Of a DNA stretch of 64,000 nt, positions 52,776 through 61,900 are shown one piece after another. Source of the DNA: Prevotella sp. (GTDB taxonomy: Bacteria > Bacteroidota > Bacteroidia > Bacteroidales > Bacteroidaceae); contig JAFRYZ010000005.1 of NCBI GenBank assembly GCA_017442825.1, forward strand, positions 51,004 to 115,003. Direction: 5' to 3'. The notes beneath the pieces are model-generated. The model was given only the letters and a program-made list of their open reading frames with translations, had not been told where the DNA came from and searched no databases. Each line of letters opens with the position of its first letter. Within the stretch, counting starts at the first letter, position 1. The position numbers and the translations under genes are program-made.

Positions 52776-53645
52776 ATGAAACAAACTGCAAGCAGGTTGT
52801 TGAATGTTGGTGGGAGGCTGATTTCGCTCTCTCGTCCGCAGGTGATGGGCATTTTGAACTGTACGCCCGATTCTTTCTATGCCGGTTCACGACAGCAGAC
52901 GGAACAGGAGATTGTATCGCGTGCTAATCTTATTGTAGATGAAGGTGCACAGATGATAGATGTTGGTGCCTATTCAACACGCCCGGGAGCAGAACGCGTC
53001 AGTGAGGAGGAGGAGATGAGGCGGTTGCGCTTTGCTCTCTCTTTGGTGCGCCGTGAGCAGCCTGATGCGGTTATTTCTGTCGATACCTTCCGTCCAGACG
53101 TGGCAAAGATGGCAGTGGAAGAATACGGAGCAGGTATCATCAACGATGTAAGCGGAGGCAATCCGAACGGGGTCTTTGGCTCGACGGTATCGCCATCGGC
53201 AGACATGATAACTGCGGACTATCCGCCCATGTTCCGAATGGTGGCTCAACTTCAGGTTCCCTATGTGTTGATGTCGTCGGCAGCAACTATCCATGACATG
53301 ATCCTCGGGTTTGCACGGCAGGTGCAACAGATGCGTGATTTAGGACAGAAAGACATCATCCTGGATCCTGGTTTCGGATTTGGCAAGACGATAGCACAAA
53401 ACTATGAACTGTTGAAGCAGCTGCAGCAGTTGCAAATGATGCAGCTTCCGGTTCTCGTGGGCTTGTCACGCAAATCGATGATCTGGCGCCAGTTGGATGT
53501 CACTCCAGAGGAATCACTCAACGGGACGACAGCATTGCACATGGCAAGTCTCATGAAAGGTGTATCCTTGTTGCGTGTCCATGATGTGAAAATGGCAGTA
53601 GAATCCATCGAATTGTTCCTGGCTATGGAGAGAGTTGAAGAGTGA
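52776..53645 (+). CDS. folP: Dihydropteroate synthase
   Basis: Condenses p-aminobenzoate with dihydropterin pyrophosphate in folate synthesis; the sulfonamide target. 289 aa TIM barrel: VMGILNCTPDSFYAGSR, IDVGAYSTRPGA, IINDVSGG, ILDPGFGFGKT, VLVGLSRKSMIW. It lies 23 nt before cdaA, a common Bacteroidetes pairing. Confidence 0.96.
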   Translation: MKQTASRLLNVGGRLISLSRPQVMGILNCTPDSFYAGSRQQTEQEIVSRANLIVDEGAQMIDVGAYSTRPGAERVSEEEEMRRLRFALSLVRREQPDAVISVDTFRPDVAKMAVEEYGAGIINDVSGGNPNGVFGSTVSPSADMITADYPPMFRMVAQLQVPYVLMSSAATIHDMILGFARQVQQMRDLGQKDIILDPGFGFGKTIAQNYELLKQLQQLQMMQLPVLVGLSRKSMIWRQLDVTPEESLNGTTALHMASLMKGVSLLRVHDVKMAVESIELFLAMERVEE

Positions 53646-53668
53646 AGAATCGAAAAAGATAATTTAGA

Positions 53669-54436
53669 ATGACTTTCTTTGAATTTGGCATAAAAGACAT
53701 CATCGATATCGTGCTTGTAGCACTGATACTCTACTATGTCTATAGACTGATGAAAGAGTCGCGCTCGCTGAACGTATTCATCGGTATCATGGTTTTTGTA
53801 CTGGTTTGGCTGTTTGTCAGTCAGGTGCTTGAAATGCGTCTGCTTGGGAGCATTATGGACAAACTGGTGAGTGTGGGTGTTATTGGATTGATTGTCCTTT
53901 TTCAAGAGGAAATTAGAAAATTCTTTTACAATCTTGGTGCTCATCAGCGGATGCAGAATGTCATGACTTTTTTTACGGGTAAGAAAGTTCAAAAGGTTGA
54001 TAAAGAGAGTATTATGCCAATTGTAATGGCTTGTATGAGCATGAGCCGCGGAAAGGTTGGAGCCCTGATTGTCATAGAACGGGCAGCCCCCCTTGACGAT
54101 ATTGTTGATACTGGCGATCGTATTGATGCACAAATCAACCAGCGGCTTATCGAAAACATTTTCTTCAAGAACTCACCTCTTCATGATGGCGCTATGGTCA
54201 TTGCCAAAAAACGTATCAAGGCTGCCGGGTGCATCCTTCCTGTCAGTCACGATCATGACATCCCCAAGCATCTTGGTCTGCGTCATCGTGCCGCTATGGG
54301 AATATCACAGGAGAGTGACGCCCTTGCCATTGTTGTCTCGGAAGAAACGGGGCGCATCAGTATTGCCAACAAAGGCGTCTTCCAGTTGCGTCTTTCAGCA
54401 GAACAACTGGAAAGTATTCTGACCAAAGAACTTTAG
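53669..54436 (+). CDS. cdaA: Diadenylate cyclase (CdaA type)
   Basis: Makes c-di-AMP from two ATP. 255 aa: N-terminal membrane segments (IIDIVLVALILYYVYRLM, FIGIMVFVLVWLFVSQVL), then the DAC domain with HDGAMVIAKKRI (DGA motif) and LGLRHRAAMGISQESDALAIVVSEETG (RHR motif) in two parts. Catalytic residues are intact. The partner regulator CdaR and the phosphodiesterase are not in the window. Confidence 0.95.
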   Translation: MTFFEFGIKDIIDIVLVALILYYVYRLMKESRSLNVFIGIMVFVLVWLFVSQVLEMRLLGSIMDKLVSVGVIGLIVLFQEEIRKFFYNLGAHQRMQNVMTFFTGKKVQKVDKESIMPIVMACMSMSRGKVGALIVIERAAPLDDIVDTGDRIDAQINQRLIENIFFKNSPLHDGAMVIAKKRIKAAGCILPVSHDHDIPKHLGLRHRAAMGISQESDALAIVVSEETGRISIANKGVFQLRLSAEQLESILTKEL

Positions 54437-54512
54437 TAATTCCTACATATGGTGCACAAAGATCTTTCGTAATCATTGTGCATTCCTTCAAGAAGGACTA
54501 TGTACATAAAAA

Positions 54513-54558
54513 ACTGAAGGAATCGTCTTCTTTTCATGAAAGAGAGGATTCCTTCAGT
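54513..54558. terminator. Bidirectional terminator cdaA / AraC gene
   Basis: ACTGAAGGAATC (54513-54524) pairs exactly with GATTCCTTCAGT (54547-54558), flanked by A-rich and T-rich stretches between convergent genes. Confidence 0.85.
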
Positions 54559-54577
54559 AATTTTGTATTCGTTTTGA

Positions 54578-54925
54578 TTACTTCAAATACTTCTTACGAT
54601 ACGCTGTCGGTGTCATACCATACTTCTCGCGGAATATCCGGTAGAAAGTCTGAGCCACAGGAATACCACAATCGCATGCAATGCTCTCAATGGTATGTTT
54701 AGGTTGCTCTAACAGCATCTTTGATGCAACTTCAAGACGTAAACTGTTGATGTACTGTGGAAAAGCAAACCCTGTGTGCTTGCGGAAAACGTCAGCAAAC
54801 TTATTCTTGGGTATATGTACATATTTGTCTAACATCTTGCGTGACATGTCTTCCCTCAGGTACAATTTATGGCTTACAATTGCCTTCTGAGCTCTCTTAA
54901 ATAATACTTCGTCAGTTCCGTTCAT
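54578..54925 (-). CDS. Stand-alone AraC-type DNA-binding protein
   Basis: 115 aa, essentially only the AraC HTH pair: first helix-turn-helix around SRKMLDKYVHIPKNKFADVF, second around HTIESIACDCGIPVAQTFYR, ending FREKYGMTPTAYRKKYLK. No ligand or receiver domain. It is either a small independent regulator or the surviving C-terminus of a longer one; no upstream coding remnant is seen. Confidence 0.85.
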   Translation of the reverse strand: MNGTDEVLFKRAQKAIVSHKLYLREDMSRKMLDKYVHIPKNKFADVFRKHTGFAFPQYINSLRLEVASKMLLEQPKHTIESIACDCGIPVAQTFYRIFREKYGMTPTAYRKKYLK

Positions 54926-54960
54926 ATGCTTATGTAATTGGTTACCTGTTTAATTTTGTG

Positions 54961-55178
54961 CAAAAGTAGATATTTGAAACAATAAAAAAGAGTTTTTTTT
55001 TATTTATTTAGTCTTAAAAGTTCGCGTATGTTGTCGTGATATTTCCGTGTTTCTATCTGATTTAACGACAGTTACAACTTTTTGAGGGAGCATTTGTTTG
55101 TGCCAAGAAGAAGAAATGCTTTTTTATAAAAAATAACAAGGTAAGAACAGCCAATCTGAAATAAAATGCTTAACTTTG
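54961..55178. promoter_or_regulatory. Gap between AraC gene and pta with two -7 boxes
   Basis: TACTTTTG on - at 54961-54968 (AraC gene) and TAACTTTG on + at 55171-55178 (pta). Neither has a good TTTG upstream. I see nothing else in 54926-55227. Confidence 0.5.
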
Positions 55179-55227
55179 CAAACTGTAAAGTGAAAGCACA
55201 TCATTCATACTTAAAATAAGCACTATT

Positions 55228-56238
55228 ATGGATTTATTACAGCAAATTTGCGCACGCGCCAAAGCGAACAAACAGCGCATTGTTCTTCCTGAAGCTACGG
55301 AAGAGCGTACTCTGCGTGCTGCCGACAAGGTATTGGCAGACGAACTGGCAGACTTAATTCTTATTGGTAACCCGGAAGAAATTGCCAAGTTGGCTGCAGA
55401 GTGGGGACTGCCCCACATTGGTAAAGCTACCATCATTGATCCGGAAAACAACGAGAAGAGTGAGGAATATGCACAACTGCTTGCCGAACTGCGCAAGAAG
55501 AAGGGTATGACCATTGAGCAGGCTCGCGAACTAGTGAAGAATCCGCTCTACCTGGGTTGTATGATTATTAAGACCGAAGGAGCAGACGGTCAGATTTCTG
55601 GTGCCTTGAGCACTACAGGTGACACTCTGCGCCCAGCACTACAGATTATCAAGTGTGCTCCTGGCATTACCTGTGTCAGTGGTGGCATGCTGCTCATTTC
55701 CAAACAACAACAATATGGTGAGAACGGCGTCCTCGTCGTTGGCGATGTTGCCGTTACCCCGATGCCAGATGCAGCTCAGCTTTCTCAGATTGCTGTTTGT
55801 ACAGCACAGACTGCCAAGAGTGTTGCAGGCTTTACAGACCCGCGTGTTGCCATGTTGAGTTTCTCCACCAAGGGCAGTGCCACACATGAGGTCGTTGATA
55901 AAGTGATTGAGGCAACAAAATTGGCTAAGGAACTGGATCCTGCATTGAAGATCGACGGCGAACTGCAGGCTGATGCAGCCCTCGTTCCCTCAGTAGGTGA
56001 GAAGAAAGCTCCGGGTAGTGCCATCGCTGGCCACGCCAACGTGCTTGTTTTCCCGAATCTTGAGGTGGGAAACATCGGATATAAACTTGTACAGCGCCTC
56101 GGCGATGCCATCGCCATAGGTCCGATTCTTCAGGGTATTGCCCGTCCGGTCAATGACTTGAGTCGTGGTTGTTCTGTTGAGGACATCTATTATATGGTAG
56201 CCATCACGGCTTGTCAGGCTATGGATGCCAAGAAGTAA
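55228..56238 (+). CDS. pta: Phosphate acetyltransferase
   Basis: Converts acetyl-CoA and phosphate to acetyl phosphate; with AckA it yields ATP and acetate. 336 aa, the short form without the N-terminal DRTGG region of E. coli Pta. Motifs: RIVLPEATEERTLRAADKVL, QISGALSTTGDTLRPALQII, SGGMLL, NVLVFPNLEVGNIGYKLVQR and the ending DLSRGCSVEDIYYMVAIT. ackA follows. Confidence 0.96.
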   Translation: MDLLQQICARAKANKQRIVLPEATEERTLRAADKVLADELADLILIGNPEEIAKLAAEWGLPHIGKATIIDPENNEKSEEYAQLLAELRKKKGMTIEQARELVKNPLYLGCMIIKTEGADGQISGALSTTGDTLRPALQIIKCAPGITCVSGGMLLISKQQQYGENGVLVVGDVAVTPMPDAAQLSQIAVCTAQTAKSVAGFTDPRVAMLSFSTKGSATHEVVDKVIEATKLAKELDPALKIDGELQADAALVPSVGEKKAPGSAIAGHANVLVFPNLEVGNIGYKLVQRLGDAIAIGPILQGIARPVNDLSRGCSVEDIYYMVAITACQAMDAKK

Positions 56239-56245
56239 AAGACCG

Positions 56246-56270
56246 TCCCTCTCCTGTTGCGGGAGGGGGC
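56246..56270. repeat. CCCTCTCC/GGGAGGGG palindrome between pta and ackA
   Basis: Imperfect hairpin CCCTCTCC-TGTTGC-GGGAGGGG 8 nt after the pta stop. Same family as 13743-13765 and the GT2 insertion. No T run. Confidence 0.6.
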
Positions 56271-56301
56271 AAATAGCAAACATAAAAAACAATCATTAAT
56301 A

Positions 56302-57501
56302 ATGAAAATATTAGTATTAAACTGCGGTTCGTCTTCTATTAAGTACAAACTGTATAACATGGACGATGAGAGCGTTCTCGCACAGGGTGGCGTTGAGCGC
56401 ATCGGTCTTGATGAGGCTTTTCTGAAACTGACATTGCCTAATGGCGAGAAGAAAACATTGATGCACGATATGCCCGACCATAAGGAGGGCGTGAACTTTG
56501 TGTTCCAAACTTTGCTGAACGAGGAGTATGGAGCTATTAAGAGCTTGGATGAGATTGACGCTGTCGGTCATCGCATCGTACAGGGTGGCGACCTCTTTGA
56601 GAAGAGTTGCCTTGTTGACCAGAAAGTGGAAGATGGTATCGAGAGTCTTTGTGACCTCGCACCAGTCCATAACGCCGGTCACCTAAAGGGAATCCGCGCT
56701 GTTGACCACTTGATGCCTACTGTTCCGCAGGTAACAGTCTTTGACAATGCGTTCCACTCTACCATGCCTGACTATGCGTTCCTCTATGCCGTTCCTTACG
56801 AGTTGTATGAGAAGTATCATGTTCGCCGCTATGGTTTCCACGGAACAAGCCACCGCTATGTTTCTCATCGAGTGGCAGAGATATTGGGCAAAGACATCAA
56901 AGATTTGAAGATTGTCACCTGCCATATTGGTAATGGAGCTTCCGTTGCTGCCATCAAGGACGGTAAGGTGATGGATACCTCTATGGGTCTTACGCCGCTG
57001 GCTGGTGTGATGATGGGTAGCCGTTCTGGTGACATCGATGCCTCTGCTGTTACCTATATCATGGAGAAACTCGGCAAGAAGCCCCAGGAGATGGCAGACT
57101 ACTTGAACAAGGAGAGTGGTGTGCTTGGTATTTCCGGCATCTCCAGCGACATGCGCGATGTGGAGAATGCTGCCAAGGAAGGTAATGAGAAAGCCATTCT
57201 CGCTCTGAAAATGTACAACTACCGCATCAAGAAGTATATTGGTGCTTATGCTGCCGCTATGGGGGGCGTCGATGTTATTGTCTTCACGGCTGGTGTTGGT
57301 GAAAACCAGATTAGCATGCGTGAAGAGGCCTGTGCCGGTTTGGAATTCCTTGGCATCAAGATAGACAAGGAAAAGAACAACATCCGCGGCAAGGAAGCTG
57401 AGATTTCAACCGACGACAGTCGCGTCAAAGTTTGGGTCGTTCCTACCGACGAGGAAATTGTTATAGCCAGAGACACAATGGCTTTGGTACAGGGCAAGTA
57501 A
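56302..57501 (+). CDS. ackA: Acetate kinase
   Basis: Acetyl phosphate + ADP to acetate + ATP. 399 aa, ASKHA fold: VLNCGSSSIKYKLYNM, FDNAFHSTMPDYAFLYAVP, RRYGFHGTSHRYVS, CHIGNGASVAAIKDGKVMDT, FTAGVGENQ. The start at 56302 (MKILVLNCG) is chosen over the frame opened in the upstream repeat. Confidence 0.97.
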   Translation: MKILVLNCGSSSIKYKLYNMDDESVLAQGGVERIGLDEAFLKLTLPNGEKKTLMHDMPDHKEGVNFVFQTLLNEEYGAIKSLDEIDAVGHRIVQGGDLFEKSCLVDQKVEDGIESLCDLAPVHNAGHLKGIRAVDHLMPTVPQVTVFDNAFHSTMPDYAFLYAVPYELYEKYHVRRYGFHGTSHRYVSHRVAEILGKDIKDLKIVTCHIGNGASVAAIKDGKVMDTSMGLTPLAGVMMGSRSGDIDASAVTYIMEKLGKKPQEMADYLNKESGVLGISGISSDMRDVENAAKEGNEKAILALKMYNYRIKKYIGAYAAAMGGVDVIVFTAGVGENQISMREEACAGLEFLGIKIDKEKNNIRGKEAEISTDDSRVKVWVVPTDEEIVIARDTMALVQGK

Positions 57502-57510
57502 AAACAAACG

Positions 57511-57539
57511 TATATAGGAGGTTCTAGACCTCCTATATA
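57511..57539 (+). terminator. Hairpin after ackA
   Basis: TATATAGGAGGT (57511-57522) pairs exactly with ACCTCCTATATA (57528-57539). No T run, so it may be an RNA-processing or stability hairpin as well as a terminator. Confidence 0.6.
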
Positions 57540-57561
57540 TATTATATAAGGTGGAGTACCT

Positions 57562-58611
57562 ATGAAGAAGATTGTAACATTCGGTGAAGTCATGCTTCGT
57601 TTGTCGCGTCCCGACAAGTTGCGACTGTGCCAAGGGAAACAGTTTGACGGCAATTTCGGTGGTAGCGAAGCCAATGTCGCCGTATCCTTAGCGATGTTAG
57701 GTAACGATGTGGCGTTCGTCACTCGTGTTCCTGCCAACGAGGTTGGTCGCACCTGTTGCCAGCACTTGCGCAGTTTTGGCCTGTCAATAGACCACGTTTG
57801 TCAGGGTGGTGATCGCCTGGGCTCCTATTATTTTGAGGAAGCAGCAGCCATGCGCAATTCCAGTGTCGTCTATGACCGTCAGGATTCATCGTTTTATACT
57901 ATTGCTCCAGGAATGATTCCTTGGCGCGAAGTCTTCAAAGACGCTGCTGTCTTCCATTGCTCCGGCATAACCTGTGCTGTTTCTCAGAGTGCTGCTGATG
58001 CCACTATGGAGGCTGTTCGTACGGCAGAAGAGATGGGGTTGACCATCGTCTGTGACATCAACTACCGCAAAAATCTGTGGAAGTACGGCGGAAGGGCAGA
58101 AGAAGTACTGAAGGAGTTGGCTAGTCATGCTGACATCATTTTCGGAGACCAAGGCGAGTATGAAGTGGTGTCGGGTATGCCACGTGTGCCTTTCACCGCT
58201 TTGTCGTCCGACTACCAGACCGACAAGGAGGCCTTCAAGGCTTACATGGAGAAGGTGCAACAACTGTTGCCGAAATGTAAGAAGATGGTGATGGCTTGCC
58301 GTAATCAGATTACATCCAGCCATCATACGCTGACCGGATTCCTCTATAGTGACGGCAAGATGACTTCAACCCGCATCGATGACATCGTACCCGTGATAGA
58401 CCCGATGGGCGTTGGTGATGCCTTCATAGCAGCATACATCCATGCTTGGTGCAAATGGGGCGACGACGATCAGCGTAGTCTCGATTTCGCTTTGGCTGCC
58501 TCAACTTTGAAAAACTCTGTTGTAGGCGACTTCAATCTTGTTACCGAAACCGAGATACAAAGTGTAGTTGACGGCACCAACAGCAACGATGATTTTAAGG
58601 AGTTGCAGTAA
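57562..58611 (+). CDS. kdgK: 2-dehydro-3-deoxygluconokinase (PfkB family)
   Basis: Phosphorylates KDG in hexuronate and pectin breakdown. 349 aa ribokinase fold: TFGEVMLRLSRPDKLRL, GGSEANVAVSLAMLG, CDINYRKNLW, and the catalytic DPMGVGDAFIAAYI (base Asp in GVGD). The length and first motif fit KDG kinase better than ribo- or fructokinase. It is a single gene here; no aldolase (eda) is adjacent. Confidence 0.88.
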   Translation: MKKIVTFGEVMLRLSRPDKLRLCQGKQFDGNFGGSEANVAVSLAMLGNDVAFVTRVPANEVGRTCCQHLRSFGLSIDHVCQGGDRLGSYYFEEAAAMRNSSVVYDRQDSSFYTIAPGMIPWREVFKDAAVFHCSGITCAVSQSAADATMEAVRTAEEMGLTIVCDINYRKNLWKYGGRAEEVLKELASHADIIFGDQGEYEVVSGMPRVPFTALSSDYQTDKEAFKAYMEKVQQLLPKCKKMVMACRNQITSSHHTLTGFLYSDGKMTSTRIDDIVPVIDPMGVGDAFIAAYIHAWCKWGDDDQRSLDFALAASTLKNSVVGDFNLVTETEIQSVVDGTNSNDDFKELQ

Positions 58612-58676
58612 GGTTTAAATGCCTGAACAACGATGCCAACGACTGCAGAAAGGAAGGATGAAAGATAGATAAAAAA

Positions 58677-58706
58677 AAGCGGGTGTCTCACGACGCCCGT
58701 TTTTTG
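58677..58706 (+). terminator. Terminator of kdgK
   Basis: GCGGGTGTC/GACGCCCGT stem with 4-nt loop (one wobble), A run before and TTTTTT after. Confidence 0.85.
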
Positions 58707-58830
58707 AATAAACTTAATCTACAAACCTGTTTTACAACTGTGATGTCTTTTGAAACGTAAAAAACATCCGTTTGTTTCCTTATCACTAATCTAATATACC
58801 TAACTAAAACCTGATGCAAAGGTATATGCA

Positions 58831-58872
58831 AAACCACCGTTTCGCAAATTGTTTCAACGAAACGGCGGTTTT
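58831..58872 (-). terminator. Terminator of the lpxH-side genes
   Basis: On -, AACCGCCGTTTCG pairs with CGAAACGGTGGTT, followed by TTTGC. The gap 58707-58830 shows nothing else. Confidence 0.75.
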
Positions 58873-58890
58873 CTTCAGCTAATATCGCGC

Positions 58891-59649
58891 CTACGGCATA
58901 CTTTCTCCTTCCACATAGTTCTCTATAAACAAGTGTTCACCATCGAAAACGGCGTAGGTAAACAGTTGAATCCAGTCACCGAGGATGAGCATACGCACTT
59001 TTTTACTTAGCATCATGTCGAGCTCTATGTGCCGATGACCATACATGAAGAAGTCAATGTCCGGATGTTCGCACATATATTGCTTAGTATAGCTGATAAG
59101 AAACTCCTTGTCTTCGCCTTGATAAGGTAATTCCTTGCCATCAGGACGTTTCATCCGAGAGTGCTTCGCCCAATTCAGTCCTAACTGCATGCCCCACCAG
59201 GGATGCAGGAAATTCAAAGCCCACTGGCATAGGCGGTTGTGGAACATCCCACGCAGGAACTTAAACTTCGGATCGGGGTCGCCCAGTCCGTCACCATGGG
59301 CCAAGTAGAACACCTTGTCATAGATTTCCACCGTCAGTGGCTTGCGGTGAAGGATGACCCCGCATTCCTCCTCAAGGTAACCATACGTCCAGATGTCGTG
59401 GTTGCCCGTGAAGTAATGCACCTCCACTCCCATGTCGGTCATTTCTGACAATTTGCCGAGAAAGCGGGTGTAGCCTTTCGGCACTACATAGCGGTATTCA
59501 TCCCAAAAGTCAAACATGTCGCCTAACAAATAGACGGCAGTAGCTTTCTCCTTGATGCTGTCAAGAAAGCGTACAAGTCTGCGCTCCTGTGTCCGCCTAT
59601 GCGGAATGGCGAGCGAGCCAAGGTGTGCGTCGGAAAGAAAGTATATCAT
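58891..59649 (-). CDS. lpxH: UDP-2,3-diacylglucosamine diphosphatase
   Basis: Hydrolyses UDP-2,3-diacylglucosamine to lipid X in lipid A synthesis at the inner membrane. 252 aa calcineurin-like metallophosphatase: SDAHLG (D7, H9), LGDMFDFWDEY, TGNHDIW, AHGDGLG, YGHRHIE. The length and FDFWDEY insert fit LpxH of this phylum. Confidence 0.93.
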   Translation of the reverse strand: MIYFLSDAHLGSLAIPHRRTQERRLVRFLDSIKEKATAVYLLGDMFDFWDEYRYVVPKGYTRFLGKLSEMTDMGVEVHYFTGNHDIWTYGYLEEECGVILHRKPLTVEIYDKVFYLAHGDGLGDPDPKFKFLRGMFHNRLCQWALNFLHPWWGMQLGLNWAKHSRMKRPDGKELPYQGEDKEFLISYTKQYMCEHPDIDFFMYGHRHIELDMMLSKKVRMLILGDWIQLFTYAVFDGEHLFIENYVEGESMP

Positions 59650-59658
59650 AATTTGTGA

Positions 59659-59979
59659 TTAGTCAAATCCAAGTTCTATTCTTGCTTCTTCTGTCATCAT
59701 GCTTTGGTCCCATGCCGGTTCAAAAACGAGATTGATGTTGGCAGCCTTCACAGCCTCCAGACTCTCTATCTTTGTTCGCACGTCATCAAGGATAAAGTCG
59801 GCAGCAGGACAGTTGGGTGCCGTAAAGGTCATGTCAAGGTCCACCGTTCCGTCTTCCTTGACATCAATCTTGTATATCATACCCAAGTCGTAGATGTTGA
59901 CAGGAATCTCAGGGTCATAGACGGTTTTCAGCACATCGACGATGCGTTCTTCTATCTTTGTCTTTTCTTCTTGTGTCAT
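59659..59979 (-). CDS. DUF59/MIP18 family Fe-S assembly protein (SufT-like)
   Basis: 106 aa. VYDPEIPVNIYDLGMIYKIDV and TFTAPNCPAADFILDDV are the family motifs, the second with the conserved Cys. Members assist Fe-S cluster insertion; no suf genes are adjacent. It lies 9 nt upstream of lpxH on the same strand. Confidence 0.92.
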   Translation of the reverse strand: MTQEEKTKIEERIVDVLKTVYDPEIPVNIYDLGMIYKIDVKEDGTVDLDMTFTAPNCPAADFILDDVRTKIESLEAVKAANINLVFEPAWDQSMMTEEARIELGFD

Positions 59980-60032
59980 GATACTCTTAGCATTATTATT
60001 TATCTATTATTATTTATTCCATGCAGTGCGCG

Positions 60033-60737
60033 TCACAGTTTTCCATGCTCCCTGTAGGAGTAATACTGTCCGTCGGTAATGATGACGTGGTCGAGGAAGT
60101 GGATGCGCATGATGTCGCAAGCTTTCATGATACGTTGGGTCAAGCGATCGTCGTCACTACTTGGACGAAGATTTCCTGACGGGTGATTATGACAGAAGGC
60201 AAGTACTGTAGCATGGTTGAGCAAGGCTTCTTTCATGATGATGCGCACATCGACTGCCGTCTCCGTAATGCCCCCGTGTGACAAGCGTTCCGCCTTCAGT
60301 AGCTTGTAGTTCTGGTTCATCAGTAAAATCCAAGCCTCCTCCGTGTCCAGGTCTTGCATCTGCGGGTGCATATAGTTGTATATCAGTTGTGGTGAGTTCA
60401 GTGCCGTGCGTTCTTCAGCCTTCTCGCGGGCGCGTCGCTTACCCAATTCGCAGGCAGCGAGAATGGTGATAGCCTTTGCTTCGCCTACACCGTTGTATTC
60501 ACACAAGTCGTTAATGCTCAGTTTTCCTAACGAGTTCAGGTTGTTGTGGCAATCATTGAGGACGCGCTTCATCAGTTCCACTGCTGTTTCCTTTGTGCTG
60601 CCCGACCCGATGAGAATTGCCAACAACTCAGCATTGCTGAGCGCTTCCGCTCCCAACCGCATGAGTTTCTCGCGTGGGCGGTCTTCTTCCGCCCATTGGG
60701 TGATATTCAACTTTTCTTCTTTTTCCATAGGTTTCAT
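60033..60737 (-). CDS. radC: RadC family protein (JAB/MPN domain)
   Basis: 234 aa. N-terminal HhH-type part (RPREKLMRLGAEALSNAELL; ICEYNGVGEAKA-like); C-terminal JAB metalloprotease-like domain with VLAFCHNHPSGNLRPSSDDDRLT. Its historical DNA-repair role is doubtful; the enzyme activity is unknown. Start ATG 60737 or 60728. Confidence 0.94.
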   Translation of the reverse strand: MKPMEKEEKLNITQWAEEDRPREKLMRLGAEALSNAELLAILIGSGSTKETAVELMKRVLNDCHNNLNSLGKLSINDLCEYNGVGEAKAITILAACELGKRRAREKAEERTALNSPQLIYNYMHPQMQDLDTEEAWILLMNQNYKLLKAERLSHGGITETAVDVRIIMKEALLNHATVLAFCHNHPSGNLRPSSDDDRLTQRIMKACDIMRIHFLDHVIITDGQYYSYREHGKL

Positions 60738-60753
60738 CGGAGAATCTTCGCTT

Positions 60754-61824
60754 TCATTGTAGAATCTGTAGATAGAGGTCTATGGCTTGTGCTATTTCGC
60801 TGATGCCAATATACTCATCGGCAGAGTGGGAACGGGCAGAGTTACCTGGCCCAAGTTTGAACGAGGGGAACGGCATGAGTGCCTGGTCGCTGAGCGTAGG
60901 TGAACCAAAAGGTGTCAACCCCAGTGCCACACACCGCTGGATAAGCGGATGTTCAATATCGATATGTGAAGAACTGAGCCTGAAACTGCGGGCAGTGACC
61001 TCGCTGTGCGTATGCTGTTTGATGATATTGAAGACCTCCTCATTAGAATACAATTCGTTGGTGCGCACATCGACAACCATTCGACATTCATCAGGAACAA
61101 CATTGTGCTGGGTGCCGGCATTGATGACAGTCACTTGCATTTTGGTTGGTCCGAGGAAATCGCTGATGCGTTCGAACTGGTAACTGCGGAACCACGTCAA
61201 GTCGTCAAGGGCTTCGTAGATAGCATTGACACCTTCGTCTCGTGCCGCATGTCCCGACTTTCCATGGGCAACAACATCAAGCACCATCAACCCCTTCTCG
61301 GCAACAGCTGGCTGCATGCCTGTCGGCTCACCCACAATGGCAACGTCAACTTTCGGTAATTCGGGCAGTGCAAGGACGATGCCGTTAGGTCCTGACACCT
61401 CTTCCTCGCACGAGGCAAGGTAGATGAGGTTGAAGGATGAGGGGAGAGATGTGCGCGGCATTCCTGCTGCATTGCGATGAGTAAGGATACGGAAGACTTG
61501 CAACAGCGACACCAGTCCGCCGCCACAGTCGTTGCTACCCAATCCGTAGAGCCGGTCGCCTTCAAGCGTGGGCGTAAAGGGGGCGCGTGTCCAGCTGCTC
61601 ACGGGTTTAACCGTGTCAATGTGTGCATTCAGCAGAACAGTAGGACGGTTTTCGTCGTAATCGGGAGCCATTGCCCACACATTATTCCCCTTACGCTGCG
61701 GTTCATCGCCATAGCTGCGCAAGGTTTCCTCGATGATGTCAGCAGCAGCAGCCTCCTCACGGCTCACCGACGGCGTCGCTATAAGCCGCTGCAACAAGTC
61801 CTCTGCATCTTGGATATACTTCAT
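60754..61824 (-). CDS. argE: M20 peptidase, probable acetyl/succinylornithine deacetylase
   Basis: 356 aa zinc amidohydrolase. Metal/catalytic blocks: VLLNAHIDTV (His/Asp), LYGLGSNDCGGGLVS, LASCEEEVSGPNG (catalytic Glu pair), IVGEPTGMQP, GKSGHAARDEG (lid domain), LGPGNSARSHSADEYI. It probably removes the N-acyl group from acylcitrulline or acylornithine, complementing argD and the transcarbamylase at 20 kb. ATG 61824 chosen; ATG 61839 would give a nearly leaderless mRNA. Confidence 0.88.
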   Translation of the reverse strand: MKYIQDAEDLLQRLIATPSVSREEAAAADIIEETLRSYGDEPQRKGNNVWAMAPDYDENRPTVLLNAHIDTVKPVSSWTRAPFTPTLEGDRLYGLGSNDCGGGLVSLLQVFRILTHRNAAGMPRTSLPSSFNLIYLASCEEEVSGPNGIVLALPELPKVDVAIVGEPTGMQPAVAEKGLMVLDVVAHGKSGHAARDEGVNAIYEALDDLTWFRSYQFERISDFLGPTKMQVTVINAGTQHNVVPDECRMVVDVRTNELYSNEEVFNIIKQHTHSEVTARSFRLSSSHIDIEHPLIQRCVALGLTPFGSPTLSDQALMPFPSFKLGPGNSARSHSADEYIGISEIAQAIDLYLQILQ

Positions 61825-61847
61825 ACCTTCGTCCTTCATATCGGGGT

Positions 61848-61878
61848 CAAAGGTACGATTTAGCGAGCAAAACACAAA
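61848..61878 (-). promoter_or_regulatory. Promoter of the argE-like gene
   Basis: On -, TTTG (61875-61878), 19 nt, TACCTTTG (61848-61855); it excludes the longer frame starting at 61875. Confidence 0.8.
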
Positions 61879-61900
61879 AGAAAAGCTGGCTTTTCTTCGA